Numbered from the stretch's first letter, positions 1 to 11,476 are shown. The stretch is 64,000 bases of DNA from Leptobrachium leishanense (GCA_009667805.1 CM019069.1:99235204-99299203), one strand, 5' to 3'. Program-made: numbers and translations. The notes: a model not told the origin generated them from the letters alone.

Positions 1-1182
1 TGTGTGCAATGGTATAGGGGAAACCACTATATCCTGAGATTGGCTATCTGGGCACCCTGGTGGTGGATGCATGTTGTGTGGCGCTGCACCATTTGCTGTT
101 TATAGAATAAGTGATAGCTCATCTTTTATTGATCCACGTAGCATAGAGAGATACATATATCTCTACAAGATCTAGCTTGTTAAACATTGGTTTGTTGGGT
201 AATATATGTTAATTGTTTTCGTTAAGCAGAAATGTTTATTAATGTGTATAGTTACTAACTGATAAAATAAATGATATTAATCATATATGCAGTTACTAAC
301 AGGAGATACATATATTGAGAAGCTAGTGTCTATGTGCTGATGGATGGATATGTTGTTTATAAATCTTTGTTTATGACATGAGATTTGAAACTTTTTTGTA
401 TACGTAATAAATATATATGTTTTTATCCGATTATTGATTAGTGTATTCTTCAAAGGAAAACACAGACAATTAAAAGTATTTAGGAGAATTTCTAGGAAAT
501 ATAAACGTTTGATATTTGTATCTCGTATAAGTTTCTTATTGAATATAAATCTCGACAGGGACCATGTTGCGGTGCATCCATAATTAGTATTATACCTCAA
601 AAGAGTTGAATAGAGTCCCATTTGGGGTGCTTGAAGGTATTTTTCAGGGAGAATTTAACTTTAAAAATAAGAGGTGGGCAATGAGTGGGGGGCCATGTCA
701 AAAATGTACCAGTATGTGTATCAGAATGCAGTGCAGCCTCTGTCCAGAGTGAAGGGCAGAGTGAAGGGCAGAGAGTTGGAGAATAACCTCTGTGGTATTA
801 ATGCTTTTGACCCAACCTCAGTCAAAATCCCCACAAATTTACTGGTAGACTTTTTCAGCTCACGTTGTTGTGGTAAAGGTAAGATATTAAACACGGGCCA
901 TTCTGGGTGAAGGGGAAAAGGCCCCCACCAGAGACATGAAATAAAATCCTTTGATGTCCCAGAACAATTGGTCTTTGCCACAGGCAATGAAAAGATTCAG
1001 CAAAACCCAGGTGACATTTAAGGAATGTACCGCCCATCATGATCAGGGGTAAAATGGGCCATATGGATTGGAGACAAATAAACGTGGTGCAGGAATTTCA
1101 AAAACATTTCCCTACAGATTGAAATAATTTCCTTGAATGTAAGGGTGGCAGTAATCAAGTCAACCATAGTAAGGCTGAGAAA
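1..1182. other. Unassigned sequence, no gene recognised
   Basis: AT-rich to about position 640, then more balanced composition. Short open frames exist on both strands, but none has a recognisable domain, codon bias or splice-site context. I see no repeat boundary. It lies downstream of the globin gene, beyond the minisatellite. Confidence 0.4.
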
Positions 1183-1551
1183 GTGTCATGATCCATGCCT
1201 GCTGCCATGATCAGTGCCTGCAGCAAATACCCGAAATGTGCTGCCCACAGGCTCAGCTCTAGCAACCAGAACACCAACAGTTAATAAACCTTGAACACAC
1301 CCCACATCTCTGCCCTGAATAAAGGTCCACTCCTCCCCTGCATCAATGCTTCAGCATTGTCGCTTCATTCCTTTAGCTGCAAATAAAATACCTGTACCTG
1401 TTTGCTCCTACTGGTGTACAGACCATCTGCTTTGCCTACTGACTGCCGCTCTGCACCAGCCCTTGACCCACGGATCACCCCTGACAACGCTCTCTGGATA
1501 ACCCATTTGTACCACGCTCGGGCAGATTCAGACACAGGTTTCGGGGGGCAT
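1183..1551 (+). repeat. Possible solo LTR (Gypsy-like)
   Basis: The segment begins TGTCATGATCCATGCC and could end at the GGGGGGCA near 1551. It contains two AATAAA-type signals (about 1318 and 1385) followed by C-rich sequence, an arrangement seen in many vertebrate Gypsy LTRs. I see no convincing target-site duplication and no internal retroviral sequence beside it, so this is a weak call; it could equally be unique DNA. Confidence 0.25.
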
Positions 1552-1597
1552 TCTACCAGTTTTGGCCAAGAGCTGGTGTTGGGTTCGCAGTGACAGG

Positions 1598-2168
1598 TGG
1601 ATATATTTGCCCCCAGCTCACATAGATATATATATTTGCCCCCAGCTCACATGGATATATTTGCCCCCAGCTCACATGGATATATATTGCACCCAGGTAG
1701 CTCACATAGATATATTTGCCCCCAGCTCACTTGGATATATATATTGCCCCCAGGCAGCTCACATTAGATATATTGCCCCAGCTCACATGGATATATATAT
1801 TGCCCCAGCTCACGTGGATATATATATTGCCCCAGCTCACATGGATATATTTGCCCCCAGCTCACATGGATATATATTGCCCCCAGGCAGCTCACATAGA
1901 TATATTTGCCCCAGCTCACTTGGATATATATATTGCCCCCAGGCAGCTCACATCACATGGATATATATTGCCTCAGCTCACATGGATATATATATTGCCC
2001 CAGCTCACATGGATACATATATTGCCCCCAGGCAGCTCACATAGATATATTTGCCCCCAGGCAGCTCACATGGGTATATTTGCCCCATCTCGCATGGGTA
2101 TATTTGCCCCCAGCTCACATGGATATATTTACCCCCAGCTCAGATGGGTATATTTGCCCCCAGCTCTC
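1598..2168. repeat. Minisatellite, 25-31 bp unit
   Basis: About twenty tandem copies of a unit reading approximately GATATATTTGCCCCCAGCTC plus ACATG. Some units have extra TA dinucleotides, others an added AGGCAGCTCAC segment. The array gives long open frames in several phases (repeats of the YLPPAHMD type), which are a consequence of the unit rather than a gene. Expansion by slippage or unequal exchange is the simple explanation. Confidence 0.93.
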
Positions 2169-2571
2169 ACCTCCTCTGCTGCCAGGCCCCGCGTATCTGC
2201 CGGCATTCTTCTCCCTATGAGGCGAGCGGCCGCTGGCATGCAGCTTGGCTGCTCGCCGGGAACCACCTGACCAGCGCAACCGCGTTCTTGGGATTTATAT
2301 TGTGAAAAAACAAATTGTGTCTGTAAGGGTACTGCAAATAAAGAGTGCTGAAATTGATGTCAAATTGTAATGAGTTCAATGACTAGAACAACCTTAACAG
2401 GTATGTGAAAAGGTTTGGCAATGAAAGAGATACACATAAATATTATAGAATGCATGCAAGAAAATCAATTGCAATATCAATGTACAATATGCGTATTATT
2501 ATTTACTATGATAGATTACTATTTACCAACGATTAAAAGAGGCAGTTTTAAAGTATATGGATACAATTGCA
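2169..2571. other. Unassigned spacer downstream of the globin gene
   Basis: A GC-richer stretch to about 2300 follows the minisatellite, then AT-rich DNA. No gene, RNA or repeat boundary recognised. It is the 3' flank of the globin transcript. Confidence 0.4.
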
Positions 2572-2577
2572 TTTATT
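2572..2577 (-). promoter_or_regulatory. Polyadenylation signal of the globin gene
   Basis: On the minus strand this reads AATAAA, within CTAATAAATGC, 78 bases past the globin stop codon. That spacing gives a short 3' UTR of about 100 bases, as is usual for globins. Confidence 0.75.
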
Positions 2578-2655
2578 AGTGGAATTTCTAGAACTGAAAA
2601 TAATTCCCACATAATATTTCACACATTATGAAAAATGTAGTACTTTTCCATTATT

Positions 2656-2784
2656 TTATCTGTACTTGGAAGTCAAAACACTTGAAATGGAACACAGGAG
2701 CTTGTCGAATCCAGAATGTGCTGTTGCTGTAAATAGTTCTGGGTAGTGCCTTGCCAAGACAACAAGGATGCACAGAGAGAGCAA
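2656..2784 (-). CDS. Globin exon 3
   Basis: Acceptor TTGGCAG|TTG. Encodes residues 100-141 beginning [18 protein letters not shown] (helices G and H) and ending SKYR then TAA at 2656-2658. The C-terminal Tyr-Arg pair important for the T state is present. Confidence 0.95.
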   Translation of the reverse strand: MLSLCILVVLARHYPELFTATAHSGFDKLLCSISSVLTSKYR

Positions 2785-5700
2785 CTGCCAACAAAAAAAA
2801 AGTGTATTACGCTTTGAAATAAAAGAAAATGAAGTCATCACATCTTATTATATAAATAATCATAATCAGTAATACAAAAGAGAAGATATATTTATACGGA
2901 TTAACGTTACAAATTTGTAAGTTAAGAATAATAAAATTAGATATTAGATATTGCATGTTATTGATACATGAGAGATGAAACCTAAAAAGTTAATTTCTAC
3001 CTATCTCTACTAGTTACTTCTAATAAACGAGAATTCTTATAAACCGATTTTACTTTTTCTCCCAAAAATCTAATTTTTTATTTTATTTTTAGAATTACTA
3101 CTAGTGTTAATGTAATACACATGTTCGATCCCAGCAAGAACACCTCTCCAGTAAGTGTCCTTGGGCAAGACACATAGCGGTACATACTCGCCACACAGGA
3201 CATACTTGAAAACGAGAGAAATCTCAATGTATCCTTCCTCAAAAAAATATATATTTATAAAGTGTTCATAAAGTAAACCGTTACACGTTTCCAAGTCCAC
3301 CAGTCTAGAGGTTACTACTAGTCTCAGCAGTATTTATGTATTTAATTCAATTATTTAATATCATTTACGGCTACCGAGACCAGGGTGAGGAAAATCCTAT
3401 TTGATTAGATCCAGACGAGTCATTGGACTAACCCAAATACTATTCACTGGAGATTAGCTCACCTCAAAATTTCCTGGGTCCACTCTCAGTTTAAAGGCAT
3501 GAAGATCACTTAGCTGGGACAAGGTTCCTTCCAAATTGTCCATATGGTTGATTGCTGCATCAATAGCTTTAAAAACATTGGTCCCTTGAACTTTTATATC
3601 ATTGGAACCATGACTTAAATTGAAATGGCTGAAGTATGTCTTAGTTTGAGGGTAGCATTGGAAAGTCCTGAAAAAATAATTTATCTATGGATTACCAATT
3701 AAAATATAGTTCTAAAACTACTCTAACTTAATTCATAAAAGGGTGTCTTCGAGAAGAGCATATATTTTTCATATATTTGAGACACAATTCTTTTTCATTC
3801 ATGAACTAATTCACAAGACTGTCCTATAGTTAACCCCTTAACTACCATGTTTTGTTTCTAAATGTATTTTATTAACTGATAAAAATATTATCATAAAATT
3901 AATTTGAAACAGTGGATGCTAGTTAACAATTAAATGAAAGTTCAAATGACAATTCTGCTTAATGGAAAGTATGAAATAAGCTAAATTTTCTCATTTTTAA
4001 CATTTCTCGTATTGATTATCCTTTCGAAAACTATTGCAGGGTGGAAGGTTCTCAATTCTATGTGATGAATGCTATCTCAATTTCTAATGGGTTCTGCATT
4101 ATTAGCAGACAGGCAGACCTTTGTGTGAAATACAGTAAATCTGATAAAGTTAGATAAAAATAGGCTGTATCCTTGGCTTTTTTAATGCAGCAGTAAAATT
4201 TGTTGAACTTTTTGTTACAGTGAGGGTAGAGTATCCTCCTTTTCACTTCTCTACAGTAAAATGCAGGATGACAGGAGTGAAATCTTGCAGTAAATTCCAT
4301 TTCACTTCAGGGGTAACACTAATATTGCATTAAAGATATATGCAAATAGGGTTTTATATGCTAGTTTTTGTAATAATTGTATTACAATGCAAATTTTAAT
4401 CTTCACATTTTGGGGAGTGAAAGGGTTAATAAAGCCAAGCAAATGTCAGGGCCAATGCTTTAAACATAGGATTCTAATTAATTGTAATTGCAGATTATAC
4501 TCATGCCATAATAGTCTGTTTCAGAATATAACTAAACTGAAGTTAGCTTTAAACTTTGGTTCACCTCAACTCATTGATTGTCAGAAACTCATTTATACTT
4601 TAAGTTTACTGCATCTAGTAAAATAGGGGACACAAAAAGCAAAATCTTTGAGCATTTTGCATTTTGTATTTATCCTTTGGAGAGCATGCATCATAGTTAT
4701 TATGAGGGTGGGATTGATATACCAAAACATTATGAATTAATCAGATTGTGGTTCTGCATCTATAGGATTGATATTAGTTATCATGGCACAAGCTGACTTT
4801 GCTGACATAACTTTCTGACTACGGATTGCTGTTTGCTGCGGTATATAGCAGAGTGGCAAAAGAAAATAAATAACAGACACAAGTCTTGGATATGAGTGTA
4901 CCATATACAAGGTTATTCAGAGAAAGGTGAAAACTAGGAGAATTGCAGGAGAAGAAACAATCTAGACCAAATTGCCGATTTGGAAAGGGAGATAAATGGG
5001 AGAATGTTTCTGGTTTGTATATTTTGACCTAGAATTTTCACTTCTCTAGTCATTCTCCTGATTTTCACCTCTCTCTGAATAACCCTGATATGTTCTCATC
5101 AATGTGAACCATACAGGTCTATTCAAAGAAAGGTGATCCTCAGGAGAATGACTGGAGAAGTGAACATTCTAGATCAAAATAGGCAAACCATTTATCTCAG
5201 TTTCCAAATCGGCTATTTGGTCTAGCTTGTTTCTTCTCCTGGTTTTCACCTTTCTCTGAATAACCCTGATAGTATCTATGATTGTTTCTGCTACAGTATG
5301 GACATTTTAGTGCTTTGTCAATATAATGCCCCAGGATACAAAATATTATATGGAATTTGGCAATCTACAGTGCTGTCTAGCATAAACCTTTGAAGTTGGC
5401 ACTGCCTATCAGCACTCCTGAAGGGAGACGTGTGCACCCAGCTGACCATGACCTTTTAAATTAAATAAAGAATTGGAAAAGTGAACTTTTTATCTTCTTG
5501 ATTGTGAAAGAACATTTTGCAAGATGTAGCATCTAAGACACCTTAGGAAAATGCTAGCTCGCTAGGTTTTTTAACTGGAACTTGAGTGCTAAACTGTTTG
5601 TTTATTAACCATGCAACTTGAAGGTTTACAAAATGAATCATGCTAATACTTTAGTTATGTGAAATAAAGAAATACAAAAATATCAAAAGGATTAACAAAA

Positions 5701-6351
5701 TTAGTGCTAAAATGTCTGTTTTATAATTGCACCTGCTAAGTTCTATGGGAAATGCAAAGAACAAAAGAAAAACCAAAAATATACGTAAATTCCATGCTTT
5801 TAAGGCATTTCCCAAATTGGCACACAATTTTCTGCTTTAAGAGATTTGCCTTCTATGCAACAAAAACGTTATACATGTCTATTCTTATCTATGTTTTCCT
5901 ACGAAATGCCAAGATTATGGTTATAGAAGGTTATGTTTCAATGAAAAATTTATTTTCCTCCAAAAATAAGAAACTGGCTTATTTTTTTTAAGAAAATGAC
6001 GTAAAAACCAATGGTACCAGTAAAGTCAAGTTTGACATGGCCTCTAGCACACTCAATGCAAAACTACTTTAGAATTTAATAGGTCTTCACACAAAAACGA
6101 TATATTATATTCTACTATAATTCAGTAATAATAACAAAGTAATAACTAATACAGTATGTTTCAGTACAACTTATTTAATAGTTTATCTTCTCAATTGAAT
6201 TAATTGTTCAGGAATGGTTATGACATTTTAAGTTTTAATTATTGACACATGTTTACCTTTCAAAAGCTTCAGCGCCATGAGACTGCATATGCTCAGTCAC
6301 ATTTCTCCAAATGGAGGTGATGGCTTCTTTCTCACAGTCAGACAGAGACAT
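2656..6351 (-). CDS. Alpha-like globin, complete three-exon gene
   Basis: Spliced coding sequence is complement of 6257-6351, 3463-3667 and 2656-2784: 95+205+129 nt, encoding 142 residues including Met, the canonical alpha-globin length. Both introns are GT-AG and sit at the conserved alpha-globin positions (phase 2 in codon 31, phase 0 after codon 99, mature numbering). Alpha-type haemoglobin chains pair with beta chains to carry oxygen in red cells. Visible residues include the [11 protein letters not shown] segment with Phe43 (CD1), proximal His87 in [13 protein letters not shown], and the terminal LTSKYR. The distal position 58, normally His, is Gln (IKVQGTNV), and position 103 is Leu instead of His. 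No stop, frameshift or broken splice site is present, so the gene looks functional. Start chosen because MSLSD matches alpha/zeta N-termini and follows a TATA box by about 67 bases. Larval, embryonic (zeta-type) or other alpha paralogue cannot be decided here. Confidence 0.93.
3463..3667 (-). CDS. Globin exon 2
   Basis: Acceptor TTTTTTCAG|G and donor GAG|GTGAGC. The 205 nt encode residues 31-99 (mature numbering), including the CD corner Phe43, the E7 position (Gln here) and proximal His87. This exon has no start codon, so a simple ORF scan misses it. Confidence 0.95.
4908..5087. mobile_element. MITE, CAGGGTTATTC family, in globin intron 1
   Basis: 180 bp palindromic element. Left end CAAGGTTATTCAGAGA and right end TCTCTGAATAACCCTG are inverted repeats, flanked by ATA on both sides (4905-4907, 5088-5090). 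Non-coding. The 3 bp duplication suggests a Harbinger-like mechanism, but the superfamily is not settled. Confidence 0.85.
5114..5268. mobile_element. Second MITE of the same family in globin intron 1
   Basis: 155 bp, left end CAGGTCTATTCAAAGA, right end TCTCTGAATAACCCTG, again flanked by ATA (5111-5113, 5269-5271). Its interior resembles the copy 26 bp to the left, partly in inverted order. Confidence 0.82.
6257..6351 (-). CDS. Globin exon 1 (coding part)
   Basis: ATG at 6349-6351. It encodes [18 protein letters not shown] onward through helices A and B to the first two bases of codon 31, and the donor is AG|GTAAAC. Coding length of 95 nt equals that of vertebrate alpha-globin exon 1. Confidence 0.93.
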
Positions 6352-6417
6352 AATTAAACTTTCAGAGTTAGTTCACAGCAAAATAATTATTCTTTACTCT
6401 TTCTTAATTTTGCGTTG

Positions 6418-6426
6418 TTTTATATG
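6418..6426 (-). promoter_or_regulatory. TATA box of the globin gene
   Basis: Minus strand reads CATATAAAA, 67 bases before the ATG, predicting a start site near 6390 and a 5' UTR of roughly 40 bases. About 50 bases further upstream a CCACCC box lies on the plus strand (6472-6477), the kind of element bound by KLF-type factors in globin promoters. A perfect CCAAT box is not visible; the nearest is GACAATCC. Confidence 0.7.
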
Positions 6427-7629
6427 TAAGGATTGTCAGCTGACCACATGTTTAGTTGTCGGTTAAAGGCTCCACCCTAGTCACTTCAACATCTGCTTAT
6501 CTCACTTTCTGTAGAATATTCAATGTTTCTTCATTAAATACCCATAATATATGCTTTCTTTAATGTTTAGGAAAGTGTCACCTGTTATATTGTGTTATTA
6601 ATAATACACTCAATATACTTTTTTCTTATTAAACGCAAAAGATCATTTTTTTCACTATTTGGAAAATTATATATATTTTATTTTGTGGATTTAAGTGTGT
6701 TATTTCTTTCATTTCTGCGTTCACATATATTTCCTGAAGTGTATAGTCGTATTCACTCACTTCATACATTGTACTTGTAATCAAACAATGTTCTTACAAA
6801 TACGAGGGAGCAGCTTGAAGAAGTTAGATAATCGACATTATGGAGTTAAAGATTTTTTCTTCTATTTCTAGCGCAATTAAAATGGTTTCAAGTTTGATTT
6901 CTTGTAACCTTAGTTTGTGATGCCAACATAAACAGAAAAAATTTGACCATGGAAGGTCTACATTTGAGTCTATTTAAACTTATATAAATATGCAGTTATG
7001 TGAACTGCTTACCAATGCTTTTGTGATACCATCAATATTTAAAAGATTTTTATATGGTTTCAAATTACATCATTTTTAAATAAATTTGAGCCCTAAAAAT
7101 ATACTTTTTTTTCTTAAAAATATCTGCAGACATGAGCTAGAAAGTAGGTTTCTTCATTACTTTAACTGGGTATGTACTAAATTATCAATATACATATATT
7201 TATGAAAAATAACAAGTTAAGAAAAATGCCTTAAACATATATTTTAGATTTAAGAATATTCTGTTTGAAGAAATGTAATCCAATCATTGACGGAAAGCAC
7301 TAACATCGTAAGCTTCCATGATAGAGTAATTCAGTCATAATAATCTTGTTTTGAAAACATTATGTAGAGCTGTATATTGTTAGTTGTGTATATATCCATA
7401 CACACAATTTATTATGACCCTGCAGCGAAAAGAATGCAAGAATGAAATGTAATATGAACCCCAATTATTTATAATTGTATATATATATTAGTCAATTATA
7501 TATTATTTAATAGGCACAAGTAGTAATTTGGAAAATAGAAAAAAAACAAATCCGGGGGCACCTTAACAATTCAGACACCGTCAAAGTCTTACCAGCATAT
7601 ACTGTATATGTGCAATATATAATGCAATG
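6427..7629. other. AT-rich globin upstream region
   Basis: Beyond the proximal promoter this is about 1.1 kb of AT-rich DNA with no recognised gene, enhancer or repeat boundary. I saw no further globin exon here on either strand. Confidence 0.45.
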
Positions 7630-7874
7630 ACAATATAATGTGTATCACTCGGTTAATTATTGACAAATAAAACAGTCTGACATGTGTTATGAGGTAATAA
7701 AAAAAAGCACTGAGGATACTTATATTTGAGTGACGTTCGTTCCTTCCTCTCTGCTCAGGGACCTGCGGTATGGTCGTCATGCATGATATCCCAGGGAAGG
7801 GGGGATGCAGCCCAGCATGGTGTAGAATAAAAAGTAAAGCAGCAAGCAATTTTAAAATATTTATTAATAATTAA

Positions 7875-9415
7875 CCCCTTCACTGCTGAGGCATTTCACC
7901 GCAGTGTGCTGAGCTCATTTTTACCGCTTTTGCTCATCATGTTTAAACGCGATTTGAATCCACATTTTATTATATGACCCAGACATATTACATATCGTTC
8001 TTTCCGGCAGACTCGGCAGATTCCTAATATATCATTATTATATGTATCCGTCATGCCCTGCCTGTATATTATAACAAAAAATGCAATAAAATTCAAATTT
8101 TTAATCATCTACAGCGTGTAAAGTGTTTTTTTTCACATTTTATCACATGAGCGTTTGCGGTTATATTTTCTATAGGGTGCGCTTGTAGAAAAATTAGAAA
8201 TGGGGACTCGTTACATTTTTTGGGGGGAATTACGTGACTTTTAGCAAACGCACCACATAGAAAAAAATCATTAGTGCAGCATCATTGTTCACATTATAAT
8301 TGAAATGTGAACAATATTGCTGCATTAATAAAAACAACAAAAAAAGTTTGTGTTTTCTAAATTATATATTTTTTTCATTTTTTTCGGTTCTGGAGATATC
8401 GGGGTTCAAAGGATTTCCTTGTGAAATCGCCAGGCAGCTAGGGGTTCCCCAGCTATCTGATGTCATCACGCTATGCGCGATATGTCAGGAGGCGAGGGGG
8501 AACCCGGAGGTGGAGCTGCCATCCATGATAGCGGCCCCCACCGGAGCTAGATCGCGATATGGCACCGAACGGCGCTGGATCGCGATCTGTAACGTAAGGG
8601 GTTAAAAAAAGGCACTGCTTTAAAGGGCAGACACTGCCCTTCAAAGTGGTGCCATTTCTTTTACTTTAAACCCTCACAATCAGGAGGGAGAGGGATCAAA
8701 AAGGATCGCCCTCTCCTTTCAGGCGATCTCCCGGGATTGCCGAGGGGTCACCTGGAAATGACATCATCGTGCATGGCGTGATGACGTCAGACATCGGGGG
8801 ATGGCCTATATTCAGCGTCTGGCTTCCCTGAAGCCAGAACCCCGCGGGACCCCGGACTAGGGATGTGCGTTTCGGGTTTCGGAATTTTCACGAAATTTCC
8901 CGATTCGTGTTTTCGGATGCAGCCGATTTTCCGAAAATTTTTAGATCCGAAAATGGCAGATCCGAAAAGTTTTCCGAGCCGAAACGAAATATTTTCGGAA
9001 TTTTCGAATGTACTTGAAATGTGTCAAATCGAAATTTATTGCTTTGAAACGAGGAGAACAGACGTTCCGAAAAAACGAAAATTTCCGAAATTACGAAAAG
9101 TCGATACAAAAAACGAGCTAAGTGACACGAAAATACGAAAAATGGTCGAAATTCCGGGAAAAATTGTACACGAAAAACGAGTCGAGCCGAACCGAATCGA
9201 AACAGAAATCGGTCGAAATGAGCTGAATCGAAAAGTTTAAAAATCCGAAAAATCAAATCGAACCGAAAAAAAAAATCGGTGCACAAGCCTACCCCGGACA
9301 GAGAGGTGAGTATCTCCGCTGGGGCTCCTGCATGCGAGTGACGTGTGGGGAACATCCTCTGCATATAGCAGGAGTCAATGAGGACGTTCCCCACACATCA
9401 TCCACAGCGAAGGGG
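7875..9415. mobile_element. TTAA-flanked non-autonomous transposon, piggyBac-type ends
   Basis: Flanked by TTAA at 7871-7874 and 9416-9419. Ends read CCCCTTCACTGCTGAGG and, inverted, CCCCTTCGCTGTGGA. Its left part is clearly the same family as the element at 18802-20033 (shared stretch including GACCCAGACATATTA). It has no transposase and carries a hAT-type MITE at 8858-9291. Several hairpins lie in the right half (about 8609-8655, 8757-8790, 9338-9403). Confidence 0.82.
8858..9291. mobile_element. hAT-type MITE rich in CGAAA/TTTCG
   Basis: Ends TAGGGATGTGC and GCACAAGCCTA are imperfect inverted repeats, bounded by an 8 bp duplication CCCCGGAC (8850-8857 and 9292-9299). Eight-base duplications with a TAGGGATGTGC end are typical of hAT elements. 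The interior is packed with CCGAAAA-like words, which gives spurious open frames on both strands. Confidence 0.85.
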
Positions 9416-9762
9416 TTAAAAATAATTTAAAAAGAACCAGTCTTAAGCTGGTTAAAAACAATATAAAGGGATATATTATTATGGATTGAAAAGGATCACA
9501 AAAACGTGTTTTCGCCATAGGCTACATCAGTTGGAATCCTTTAAAAAAATGGCAGTCCGTGCAAAGTGCAAAAAAAGGGCTGCAAGCCCCCCTTCCCTGG
9601 GACATCACGCATGATGACCATAACGCAGGACCCTGAGAGGAAGGAACGGAATGTCACTCAAATATAAGTATCCTCAGTGCTTTTTTTAAAAAAAAATATT
9701 ACATCATAACACATGTCACACGTTTTATTTGTCAATAATTCACCATGAGATACACATTATAT

Positions 9763-10247
9763 TGTGTGCAGAGTCAGCAGACACCCACTGATGATGCTGC
9801 GTTCAGCCAAACGTGTTTGCGGTGTATGTTTCTTTGTATTTTGCCATTTAATAAACCCATTGTGGACTTTCAACTATTTTAGTCTCTTTTCTTTGGAGAC
9901 AATGAAGGAAGACATCGTTGATAGGAGTTCTAGAAGGGGGAACTGGTGTCCCCAATTATCCAGCGGCCGCCTGTGATTTGGTGCCGCTTTTATAAGGGCA
10001 CCGGATAATGTGAGTAACCTTCCTTTATTTGCCTTGTGTTTTTTGTAATCAGTCTGCACATAGCATTTTTCTTCTTCTTCCGAGGAATTATCCTGTAAAC
10101 AAATTCCTGCTACGAGTAACAGCTGTGATTCATCTTCAGTGCAAGCGCCCACACCAACCTTCCAACTATTTTCTACTCCTCAGTGGATTTGAGGATTTAC
10201 CGCCATTGGTTGTTATAGGCTGCTGCATCTATGAACTTGGTGACTAT
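9763..10247. other. Unassigned sequence between repeats
   Basis: No recognisable coding region. The open frames on both strands here overlap each other and have no domain. Probably repeat-derived, but I cannot place a boundary. Confidence 0.35.
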
Positions 10248-10429
10248 CAGGGTTATTCAGAGAGCGGTGAAAAGCAGGAGAATGACTGGAGGATGGAAAA
10301 TTCTAGGTCAAAATAGCCGATTTGGAAAGTGAGATGAATGGGAGAATTTTTCTGGTTTGGCTATTTTAACCTAGAATTTTCCATTCTCCAGTCATTCTCC
10401 TGCTTTTCACTGCTCTCTGAATAACCCTG
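10248..10429. mobile_element. MITE, CAGGGTTATTC family
   Basis: 182 bp near-perfect palindrome: starts CAGGGTTATTCAGAGAG and ends CTCTCTGAATAACCCTG, with arms continuing inward through GGTGAAAAGCAGGAGAATGA. No clear 3 bp duplication at this copy. Confidence 0.85.
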
Positions 10430-10889
10430 GTTATCTCAAGAGATTAATCGGTTCAGAGATTTCTTCAATCTCAATCTTTCTCGGTAATTAGCACTGTTGT
10501 TTCTAAGGATCAATTATTTTTCACAAATCTTTGTTTTATACTCACGGAGCACAGCTTTGGAGTCACTACAAACACACTGGATGCTATTATATTTTTGCCA
10601 ACTAGAGGTCCCTAATACCTTATGCTAATGAAACGTTTTCATAAAATTCTTAAAAGTTATCTTTAAAGTTTTCATTACTATTTATAAAAGAATTCCAGCA
10701 CTTTATATTGTCACATTGACCACTTGTTTAATTTAAATTTATAATAGAGTTGACATAGCACATAAAATATTAATTTTTGTTTACCCTTACTTGGCACTTT
10801 TTTGAAGTTCTGCCCAGCACATTAACAAACACTTTATACACTTTAATAAATTAAGGAAATTACCGATTACTGTGGATCATCTTATTCCC

Positions 10890-10929
<40 letters not shown>

Positions 10930-11346
10930 CACATAAATTCATGTAATTTACACTGTGTCATTTGAAATAGAACTTTTGGTGGAGCTTTTCACACATTTAT
11001 TTTTATAAAAAAAACAAAAGTAACACAGGTGAGAGAGAGTGGAGTAGCTAAGAGTCGAGACAGACAGAAAGCTCTGTGTGTGGGGCTGCACAGGAATCAC
11101 TGGACTTTACCTGGGTTAGATTATCTAAAGGCACTGCAATTTTATTGAAAGACTTTTGCTTTATGTTTTATTGCTGAGAAAAGCCTTTTGCTGAAGAAAG
11201 CTGTTCTGTTGGATAAAATAAAAACAAAAGGAAAAAAGACTGCTTGTGTATGTAGGGGCCAAATAATGGAATTTGTTGCTCGGAAAAAGGAGGAAGATTC
11301 TAAACATCTTGCTGTGGCCCATTCGAAGTTACTCGATAGTTATATA
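10430..11346. other. Unassigned AT-rich sequence with a TA microsatellite
   Basis: Contains a (TA)n tract and a GA-rich patch near 11030. A 64-codon open frame at 11188-11382 has no recognisable domain and runs into the neighbouring MITE, so I do not call it a gene. Confidence 0.4.
10892..10923. repeat. (TA)n microsatellite
   Basis: Sixteen uninterrupted TA dinucleotides, followed by an ACACATACAC tail. Confidence 0.95.
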
Positions 11347-11476
11347 GGGCTATATTACAAAGTTGGCGCTAACTTAACCTGAGCTGTTGTAAACTTCCCA
11401 GAGCCATTATAGCCTATGGAGCTGTTAAGTTAACAACAGCTCTGGTTAAGTTAACACCAACTTTGTAATATTGCCC
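11347..11476. mobile_element. Palindromic MITE, GGGC...TATTACAAAG ends
   Basis: 130 bp. Left end GGGCTATATTACAAAGTTGG and right end its imperfect inverse, flanked by ATA (11344-11346, 11477-11479). The GGGC...ATTAC start resembles the Harbinger-like MITE at 18350. Non-coding. Confidence 0.82.

Larger units (their letters stand above)
7630..9762. mobile_element. Fold-back element with arms of about 185 bp
   Basis: The arm at about 7630-7815 is repeated in inverted orientation at about 9577-9762, roughly 85-90% alike. Both contain the block GATACTTATATTTGAGTGAC. Between them sit a TTAA element (7875-9415) and a short unique part with a TTTCG hairpin motif (about 9503-9529). The outer ends are not sharp and no target duplication is visible, so the type of element is undetermined. 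Confidence 0.65.

Noticed and set aside
1562..2305. Overlapping open frames with repeated HIDIYLPPAHMD-type peptides
   Set aside because: Direct product of the 25-31 bp minisatellite, open in several frames at once and with no start context or domain.
8888..9394. 168-codon minus-strand frame rich in Phe and Arg
   Set aside because: Arises from TTTCG/CGAAA words of the hAT-type MITE and extends across its boundary.
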